In this document: positions 58,901 through 63,648 of the stretch, one piece after another
How the letters are laid out: each line of letters starts with the position of its first letter
Numbering within the stretch: position 1 is the stretch's first letter
Assembly (NCBI GenBank): GCA_017480795.1
Contig: JAFURY010000084.1
Coordinates: 1 to 63,648, forward strand
Origin: Succinivibrionaceae bacterium
GTDB lineage: Bacteria; Pseudomonadota; Gammaproteobacteria; Enterobacterales; Succinivibrionaceae
Direction of reading: 5' to 3'
Length of the DNA stretch: 63,648 nucleotides
Notes under the pieces: generated by a model
Databases searched by the model: none
Told to the model about the DNA's origin: nothing
Seen by the model: only the letters and a program-made list of their open reading frames with translations
Translations under genes and position numbers: made by a program

Positions 58901-60365
58901 CAACGCGGCGAAAGCGTTAAAAGGTTTCGCAGACACGCTTGACGAAAGTGGCGGTTGGATACAAGCAATTACGGGTCGAAAGAACCTAAGTGATTTTGCT
59001 ACCGGGTGCGCAAATATCGGAAGTGCACTTGCGTCCTTTGCGTCCAATATTGGCTCTGTCAGTATTGAAGAAACCGAAAACGCGACGACTGCTATGGGGA
59101 TTATCAAAGAGTTTACCAGTGGGTTGAACAGCTCCGGCGGTATATTCAATGACATTGGTAAGTTCTTTGGAGGGGAACAGGATATTGTCGGATTGTCTGA
59201 GAAGATGGCGATTGTTGGCACGAATCTCTCAACCTTCGCAACCAATCTCGGAAAAGCCGACTTTTCCAATACGGAGCAAGCCACACAGGTCATGACCGAT
59301 ATGCAGACTTTCATCAGCACCCTTGAAACCAAGGGTGGCGTATGGTCTGATATTGGAGAGTGGTTTGACGGTAAGAAGGATATTGTTGGGCTTTCCAACA
59401 GTATGGCCACATTCGCCAATAACTTCAGTACCTTCGCAACCGGGATTACCGGGGCCGCGCAGGCGGCAACCGATTTTGCCATTGTGCAAGAGATCGTTTC
59501 GTCGTTCTCTTCGCTCGCCAGTACGGTGGAGGAAGATAGCGTAAGCACCAAAGATCTCGAATCCGCCGCACAAGTTCTTGGTACCACTTTCGTAACCGCT
59601 ATGGTAACCGCGATCTCCGACAACGGAGACAAGGTAAGTGCCGCCGCAGTCTCGATCTCTTCTGATGGAAGCGATGGTGCCGACGGAACTTATAAAATCT
59701 GGTACGCAACAGGCGAGAACCTTGGCAAAGGCTTGGCAAATGGTATCGCTTCGATGGCGGATTCTGTAAAGAAAGCCGCAACGAATGCCGCTGCCGGAGC
59801 CACCAGAGCGATTCAGATTACCTGGTCTGTGCATTCTCCTTCAAGAGTTGGCTATGGACTTGGTATGAACTTTGACCTTGGCATTGCCGGAGGCCTCGAT
59901 CACTACTCTAAAATCGTTAGCCAGAGCGCGGCAGGTATCGGTGAGAATGCGGTTGATTCCGCAAAAACCATGCTGCGAGGCGTAGATGGAAGCGTATTTG
60001 ACTACATCGATCCGAATCCGACTATTCGCCCGGTACTTGATCTGAGCAATGTTCGCAATGGTGTAGGTACAATCGGCAGCATGCTCAATTCTGATCAGAT
60101 CGTTAACAGCGGTCTGTTTAGAGGGATAAACTTCAGCAAGGGCGTAAACGCTTTGAACTTCGACGGCGCAAGGATCGTTGGTGGTGTCAACAACAAGGAT
60201 GTCGTATCCGAGTTGCAATCGCTCGCTAATCGGTTTGATGGTCTGAACGAGGCTGTGCACAACATGAAAGTTGTTCTCGATTCCGGCGAACTTGTCGGCG
60301 CGACATCCGGCATGATGGATAGAGAACTTGGCGTGCAGGCAACGAGAAAAGGAAGGGGTAATTAA
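52932..60365 (+). CDS. Tape measure protein
   Basis: 2477 aa, GTG start in a GTGA overlap. N-terminus FDNKQFEDRIQKSVKSLDDL is typical. Residues about 800-1170 hold six clear plus one diverged copy of a 59-residue hydrophobic repeat (GLGAVLLELAVFLALTKKAK, GLILMAVSINMFANAISKI). Residues about 1410-2010 hold about ten copies of a 65-residue repeat with GGLAQKLIGAKSIGEFAGDI. C-terminal ITWSVHSPSRVGYGLG is common in tape measures. By the usual 1.5 angstrom per residue the tail would be roughly 370 nm; this is an estimate, as repeat domains may not extend. Confidence 0.93.
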   Translation: MSNNVDKRVVEMQFDNKQFEDRIQKSVKSLDDLKKGLDLEKSAKGLEAIDKAARNIDLRRLADAAQSVADRFSFMGNLVQNVYNRIGDAALNAAMQVKNFVEALTIDPVKTGLEEYETQINSIQTILSNTYDSMAKQGITGESERVAIINDRLDTLNHYADKTIYNFTQMTESIGRFTAAGVDLDTSVAAIQGIANLAAVSGSNAEQASNAMYMLSQAMSAGTVTAYQWNSVMRAGMGGEVFQKAILRNAKAMGKTVDVTVEEIGANGKKVKKTVKRSIQEIVDEMGFKESLSKGWFTSDILAATLDQFSWDFEEMAKEAGYTKETMEEGIAAMKEMKYGELLSQGFSPEEAKEMIRLAEDATNAATKVKTFTQLFDTLKEAAQSGWTETWRYIIGDFEEAKELLTSISEFFGNVIGEAAEARNEIVKEWKDLGGRDELIQSFWNIVYTIQNIVGLIHEEFQKVFPPKTGQQLFDMTKGFRELTDRIRAFTENEEKMDKIRRIVAGFANALDIVRQVIGGVWDVANQVFGYITPYAGGLVELIAKGADKITEFNQHLKETGGVQKVVEKVVAFIKRMIDGVKQFIQTVKDLFSNGPEGIVGKLKEWFGHFQGIGEKIGKFFDGNSILSSIKNFFSGIIDAIKNFAENANGADIAVIIGALLGGGLILKIRKFVKGLVDVKDTLVKTIKKTGKGIGEAIEGFGEKKGGIVDSILKIAASLALIAGALYIVSKIDSDRLGDALLTMGIVLAAVTAFAFVLSKIKLKNATGLAVTSAGLMLLGGAMLIFAAAIEKIGKLDDSTIIKGIAGLGAVLLELTIFMALTKKAKMGIFKGAGLVLLAVSLNLFAKAVEKIGGMDTGTIVKGVAGLGAVLLELAVFLALTKKAKLGVFKGAGLILLAVSLNLFANAISKIGGMDTNTMIRGIAGLGGVLLELAIFLALTKKAKLGVFKGVGLILMAVSINMFANAISKIGGMDTDTMIKGIAGLGAVLLELGVFLALTKKAKLGVFKGVGLILMAVSINMFANAISKIGGMDTHTVVQGIAGLGAVLLELAVFLALTKKAKLGVFKGAGLILMAVSINMFANAIEKIGTLETGTIVKGLVGLGVVLLELAAFLALTKKAKIGVFKGAGLILMAVSLNMFADTISKIGKLKTKTIIKGVAGLGLVLLELAGFMKIMNKTKITGVAKGVLLLGVMALSMQVFVKVLQHLEGIEIDKMLAFSTSFGIALLSLSGAMLIMSNLPIGAALGGIVKLGLVAAAIVALMAVFGAAEKSLNVSSYIDSFGDLLHSIGNAVGRFVGGLAQGVFDGFSSIGTELSDFMTNAQPFLDGIKDLDTSAVTGVGNLVSIITQIAGANVIEAISSWISGGNAVENFAKDMECLGNAIVAYTTAISDIKDVDQATIDLATSVAKGLVDVTNSLPRSGGLAQKLIGAKDLGDFADDIPDFGKALQTYANTVSGFSDVDQDTLDRASTTAGGIVDLANKIPRSGGLAQKLIGAKSIADFSADIPALGEALKAYVTAVSGFSDVDQDTLDRASTTAGGIVDLANKIPRSGGLAQKLIGAKSIGEFAGDIPALGEALKTYASNVSGFGEVDEDSISKAATTAGGIVDLANKIPRSGGLAQKLIGAKSIGEFAGDIPALGIALKSYATNIRGFDDVDTDSVNKAQAATEGIVAIAKAIPRTGGLAQRLAGAKDLGDFAGDIPALGEALKSYASSVSGFSEVDANASNNALIATQGIVAVAKSLPRTGGLAQRLVGAKDLADFSADIPALGKALSAYVMMISGFGDVDAAASANALTAAQGIAAIATSLPAEGGLAQQLLGAKDLGSFAGDIPALGEALSTYASSISGFSEVDVTASENALAATQGITALLKEIPAEGGWAQKIFGAKSLAAFSEQIPTFGEALKEYATFVEGFASVDATSSANALAAANGIVGIVNALPATGGLSQKIKGAKSLADFSDDLPGFGVSLSAYAAAITDFSTVDQNDIDSSINAAKALKGFADTLDESGGWIQAITGRKNLSDFATGCANIGSALASFASNIGSVSIEETENATTAMGIIKEFTSGLNSSGGIFNDIGKFFGGEQDIVGLSEKMAIVGTNLSTFATNLGKADFSNTEQATQVMTDMQTFISTLETKGGVWSDIGEWFDGKKDIVGLSNSMATFANNFSTFATGITGAAQAATDFAIVQEIVSSFSSLASTVEEDSVSTKDLESAAQVLGTTFVTAMVTAISDNGDKVSAAAVSISSDGSDGADGTYKIWYATGENLGKGLANGIASMADSVKKAATNAAAGATRAIQITWSVHSPSRVGYGLGMNFDLGIAGGLDHYSKIVSQSAAGIGENAVDSAKTMLRGVDGSVFDYIDPNPTIRPVLDLSNVRNGVGTIGSMLNSDQIVNSGLFRGINFSKGVNALNFDGARIVGGVNNKDVVSELQSLANRFDGLNEAVHNMKVVLDSGELVGATSGMMDRELGVQATRKGRGN

Positions 60366-60431
60366 CCGATGAAGAAACTGCTGTAAGAGCGAGATCGCCT
60401 CCTGACAAATTAAATATTCTGTAATACGATA

Positions 60432-60475
60432 TAACAGAAATTTAACTCGCAAAAAGGGGGGTATATGGTATAATA
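60432..60475 (+). promoter_or_regulatory. Promoter of cargo gene 2
   Basis: TAACAGAAATTTAACTCGC (60432-60450), A5G7, TATATGGTATAATA (TATAAT at 60470). The gap to the -10 is 19 nt, versus 16 nt in promoter 1. Confidence 0.8.
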
Positions 60476-60530
60476 AATTCTCAAGTTATACCCTATCCCC
60501 CCTTTATGAGACAATCAAGGAGGATTCGCT

Positions 60531-60956
60531 ATGAAGAGAATACTGGCTGTAATAATGATCTTAATGGCTTTTTCAGTTGCCGCTTTTGCTGAAGAGATCG
60601 ATCTTGCGAGTATGAGCACGAAAGAATTGTTAGCGTTGCATGAATCGTTGGATTCTATTCTTGAAGAGCGATTTTCTTGTCAGTTGGATGTGATCTATCC
60701 TGGCGACTACATCGTCGGTCAAGACATTAAGGAAGGCTCCTATGTCTTTTCCTGTACAAAAGTGGGTATGGCCAATTTCTGGATTCTGACCACATACGCA
60801 ACAGAAGATGATTATGCAAATCGAAACAGTTTGGCACGCCAAAACCTTCAAGTAAACGGTCAGGCTCAGATCAATCTGACCGATGGTATGGTTTTAAGCG
60901 TTGGAGATGGGCTTGGAGTCATTCATGCCCAAGAAAAGCCATCCTGGGCACCGTAA
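60531..60956 (+). CDS. Secreted cargo protein 2 (moron)
   Basis: 141 aa after CAAGGAGGATTCGCT. Signal peptide MKRILAVIMILMAFSVAAFA with AEE following. Mature domain: STKELLALHESLDSILEERF, GDYIVGQDIKEGSYVFSC, end AQEKPSWAP. Paralogue of 43557 by layout and motif. Isolated by its own promoter and terminator between tape measure and Dit. Confidence 0.75.
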   Translation: MKRILAVIMILMAFSVAAFAEEIDLASMSTKELLALHESLDSILEERFSCQLDVIYPGDYIVGQDIKEGSYVFSCTKVGMANFWILTTYATEDDYANRNSLARQNLQVNGQAQINLTDGMVLSVGDGLGVIHAQEKPSWAP

Positions 60957-60979
60957 TCATAGCACGCAACCAAATTCAA

Positions 60980-61006
60980 CCCTCGCTGAAACATGCGAGG
61001 GTTTTT
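60980..61006 (+). terminator. Terminator of cargo gene 2
   Basis: Perfect CCCTCGC / GCGAGGG, 8-nt loop, five Ts. Confidence 0.85.
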
Positions 61007-61029
61007 CTATGCCTGAAAGGGGGAATTAA

Positions 61030-61731
61030 ATGTATCATTCAATTACGATCGGTGATAAAAACACGTGGGACGATTGGCATTTGATTCCTGAATCCCGTCC
61101 CTTAGTCAACCCGCCTCCGGTGAAGTCGAATTACATCGAGATCCCCGGGGGCGATGGCGTTTTGGATTTGACCACTGCGATGGCTGGAAGACCGCTGTAT
61201 GGCAATCGTACTGGAAACTGGAGCTTCATCGTTCAAAATGGATTCAGGGACTGGGCGGTTCTCTACAGCGAAATCATGGCCTATCTTCATGGTCAGAAGT
61301 TGCGTGCTGTCTTAGAGGATGACTCCGACTTCTACTACGAGGGAAGGTTTGCAGTAAATCAGTGGAAGTCTGATAGAGACTATTCCAGGATCGTCATTGA
61401 TTACAACGTCGGCCCTTACAAGCAGTATGTCGCCGGAGGCGATAAATGGCTGTGGGATACCTTCAACTTTGAGACCGACACCATCAGATACTATAAGAAC
61501 CTTATCGTGAGCGGAACTCTAAACATCGTCGTAATCGGCGATATGATGGATACTATTCCCGTTCTGGTTTCTTCAGTGGACGGCATGAAAGTTTCCTACA
61601 ATGGAACGAGCCATACCCTTTCCAGAGGCGCAAACCAGTTTGGCGATATCGTTCTTCATCAGGGAGAAAACGACTTCACTTTTACCGGCAACGGTAGAAT
61701 CACCATCAACATTGTGGGAGGTAGGCTGTAA
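61030..61731 (+). CDS. Distal tail protein (Dit)
   Basis: 233 aa. WDDWHLIPESRPLVNPPPVK, VLDLTTAMAGRPLYGNRTGN and YEGRFAVNQWKSDRDYSRIV are typical of Dit, with a C-terminal galectin-like half. Forms the baseplate ring that carries Tal. Directly precedes it. Confidence 0.88.
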   Translation: MYHSITIGDKNTWDDWHLIPESRPLVNPPPVKSNYIEIPGGDGVLDLTTAMAGRPLYGNRTGNWSFIVQNGFRDWAVLYSEIMAYLHGQKLRAVLEDDSDFYYEGRFAVNQWKSDRDYSRIVIDYNVGPYKQYVAGGDKWLWDTFNFETDTIRYYKNLIVSGTLNIVVIGDMMDTIPVLVSSVDGMKVSYNGTSHTLSRGANQFGDIVLHQGENDFTFTGNGRITINIVGGRL

Positions 61732-63648
61732 ATGTTTCACATTTATGTAGATGGAAAATCCATTTATGAGCCTATTGATGATGAGCTCATTGTCAATTCT
61801 CCAAAGTTGACGCTGGAAATGGGAAAGGCCGGTTCGCTGCAATTCATCGTCCCCCCATTTCATCGCTACTACAACCTGTTTCAGCAGCTGAAAACCATCG
61901 TCACCGTCGAACTGGATGGCGTGGAGATTTTCCGCGGCAGAGTGTTGACTGTCAATCGCAACTTCAACAACATGCGCACTGTCTACTGTGAAGGCAATCT
62001 CGCCTACTTGGTGGACAGTGTGCAGAAAGGAAAGAAGTTCAAGGGTACGACGCATGAATTGTTCAAGAAGATCATTCAGCGGCACAATTCCCGTGTTGAA
62101 TCGGAAAAGAAGTTCACGGTTGGAACAATTAACATCGAAGATCGCGAGATCATCCTTAGTGGGCAGTCCGACAAGGAACAGGAGCAAGCTGAGAATCTTG
62201 AAACGACCAATTTTGACTACGAACAAATCGTTCTCGATTCGATCGTTGATGATTGGCAGACCAGTTTCGAGTACATCGAATCTTGTCTGATCGATTACTG
62301 CGGAGGTTATCTGCGTACCCGTCGTGTTGGAAATACCAACTATATCGACCTGGTGACGGATTACGGAAATACCGCCGTGCAGGAGATCGAATTCGGAACG
62401 AATCTGTTGGACCTGACGGAAGAGGTATCCGCTGAGGATGTCTTTACTGTGCTGATTCCGCTCGGCGACGATAATCTGACCATTGCAGATGTGAATAATG
62501 GAAGCGATGAGTTGGTTGACGCCGCCGGCGTAGAACGCTTTGGTCGCATCGTAAAAACCCATGTGTTTGACAATGTAGACAAGGCTTCCACGTTGTTGGA
62601 AAACGCACAGCGATTCATGGCCAGTCATGTGAACATGCCGATCACAATTACAGTGAAGGCAGTTGACATGCATCTGATTGACAAGAACGTTCGAGAGATC
62701 TATATCGGTGATCGCGTTCATGTCAATACTCTTCCTCACAATATTGTTGACTATCTGACTTGCACCAAGATCGAATACGATTTGGACAATCCCGCCAACA
62801 ATACCTACACCTTTGGCACTCCTCGCCAGACCATGACCGAACGTTACCGCAAGGACAAGGCAAAGGCGAACAAGGATAGCAAAAGCCGAGGAGGAAAAAG
62901 CGGAGGTGCAAGCGGACAAGCAGCCGATGAAGAAGCCAAGAAGGATCTGGACGAGTTCTTTGACGCCTGGATCAACGTAGACAAGGATGCCGCGCACATC
63001 GACCTTGGGACGCTGTACAAGAAGTACACCGGCGACCGGGAAACGCTGGAATCCTTCTGCGGTATTTCGTTGGATGCCCCATCCGGCAATATCAACATCA
63101 AGACGCTGCGCAAGGAGTTCGACGAACTCGGCAATACTGTAACGGAGCAAGCGGCATACATTGATTTGCTGAACAACGAGTTAGGCGCTCGAATCGCTCT
63201 CGTTGCCGCCAATCATAAGAAATTGGAAGATCTTGAGTCAAAACACAATGCGGAGATTATCTTGTTTGCCAACGAATTGGAAGCAAGAATCGATCTCAAC
63301 ACCAGTCATTTGAAGACCCATGATGGTCAAATAACCGAATCAAATACTCACATTGGACAAGTATCTGATGCTCTTAAGGCGCAAATAACGCTTGAAGCCG
63401 ATCATCACTTAAAACTTGGTAAGTTGATTACCGATTCCAATACGCGGATCGATCAGGTGAATACCGCTCTGAAATCTCAGATCACACTCGAATCGAATCA
63501 CCATGCGGAGCTTGGTAAGTTGATTACCAATTCCAATACGCGGATCGATCAGGTGAATACCGCTCTGAAATCTCAGATCACACTCGAATCGAATCACCAT
63601 GCGGAGCTTGGTAAGTTGATTACCAATTCCAATACGCGGATCGATCAG
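61732..63648 (+). CDS. Tail-associated protein Tal / baseplate hub, N-terminal part (continues at base 3)
   Basis: Open to the window edge: 639 codons from the ATG that follows the Dit stop. Residues 1-370 are the gp27/Tal-like hub (MFHIYVDGKSIYEPIDDELI, FHRYYNLFQQLKTIVTVELD, YLTCTKIEYDLDNPANNTYT). Lys/Gly-rich linker near 380-405. A coiled-coil region follows, merging into 32-residue repeats at about 540. The protein resumes at base 3 to 1082, making about 993 aa. Confidence 0.85.
   Translation, partial: MFHIYVDGKSIYEPIDDELIVNSPKLTLEMGKAGSLQFIVPPFHRYYNLFQQLKTIVTVELDGVEIFRGRVLTVNRNFNNMRTVYCEGNLAYLVDSVQKGKKFKGTTHELFKKIIQRHNSRVESEKKFTVGTINIEDREIILSGQSDKEQEQAENLETTNFDYEQIVLDSIVDDWQTSFEYIESCLIDYCGGYLRTRRVGNTNYIDLVTDYGNTAVQEIEFGTNLLDLTEEVSAEDVFTVLIPLGDDNLTIADVNNGSDELVDAAGVERFGRIVKTHVFDNVDKASTLLENAQRFMASHVNMPITITVKAVDMHLIDKNVREIYIGDRVHVNTLPHNIVDYLTCTKIEYDLDNPANNTYTFGTPRQTMTERYRKDKAKANKDSKSRGGKSGGASGQAADEEAKKDLDEFFDAWINVDKDAAHIDLGTLYKKYTGDRETLESFCGISLDAPSGNINIKTLRKEFDELGNTVTEQAAYIDLLNNELGARIALVAANHKKLEDLESKHNAEIILFANELEARIDLNTSHLKTHDGQITESNTHIGQVSDALKAQITLEADHHLKLGKLITDSNTRIDQVNTALKSQITLESNHHAELGKLITNSNTRIDQVNTALKSQITLESNHHAELGKLITNSNTRIDQ
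63440..63648 (+). repeat. 96-bp tandem repeats, right part
   Basis: Units start at 63440, 63536 and 63632 (17 bases present). The same units continue at base 1. At least five near-identical copies exist across the junction, and earlier diverged copies are visible from about 63344. Confidence 0.9.

Noticed and set aside
63440..63648. CRISPR array
   Set aside because: The 96-bp units are contiguous, coding and lack unique spacers; same for the 18-bp array at 29521.

Overview
The window looks like a complete temperate siphovirus genome of about 63.6 kb, opened inside a tandem repeat of a tail gene. Every convincing gene is on the + strand. The last 17 bases equal the first 17, and joining the ends through that overlap keeps the split tail gene (61732..63648 plus 3..1082) in frame. 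The likely host is an anaerobic gut Firmicute of the Clostridia: Shine-Dalgarno sites are strong AAAGGAGG types, there is an oxygen-sensitive class III ribonucleotide reductase, the tail and head proteins are of Gram-positive siphovirus type, and the attachment core resembles the 3' half of a Firmicute tRNA-Thr(GGT). The host is inferred.

Layout. 61.0-63.6 kb and 0-5 kb: distal tail protein, Tal with 96-bp repeats, an Ala-rich fibre, and the variable tip protein of a diversity-generating retroelement (DGR). 4.9-7.0 kb: XkdX-like protein, Avd-like factor, template repeat and reverse transcriptase. 7.0-8.8 kb: lysis (two-domain endolysin, small coiled-coil membrane protein, Dp-1-like holin). 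8.9-10.5 kb: tyrosine integrase, arm-type repeats, tRNA-Thr attP and a terminator. 10.5-21.4 kb: more than twenty small genes, many encoding one-helix membrane proteins, several in promoter-gene-terminator cassettes. 21.4-27.6 kb: replication (helicase-primase-family B polymerase fusion, probable ssDNA-binding protein, SF2 helicase). 27.6-36.3 kb: small genes, a cysteine-rich beta-helix protein, a split anaerobic ribonucleotide reductase with its activase, a second lysin and a MazG-like protein. 36.3-36.9 kb: an iteron origin and a structured element. 37.3-41.0 kb: two nucleases and a 946-aa protein with the DFDGD motif of two-barrel RNA polymerases. 41.6-60.4 kb: packaging, head and tail, ending in a 2477-aa tape measure, with two secreted-protein cargo genes inserted.

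How it works together. The DGR rewrites the tip protein of the tail, so receptor recognition can diversify. The polymerase-like protein, and seven copies of an intergenic motif with an invariant 17-nt internal spacing, suggest phage-specific transcription of the small-gene region and of the operon that contains the polymerase gene itself. The two cargo genes have near-duplicate sigma70-type promoters and terminators and look like lysogenic-conversion genes. I found no recognisable CI-type repressor. The points I would check first are the DFDGD polymerase with the seven-copy motif, the strand-biased ATATTY hexamer that fills 10.5-37.6 kb, the split NrdD, the two-copy structured element at 17.8 and 36.7 kb, and the CDD/YGN beta-helix.
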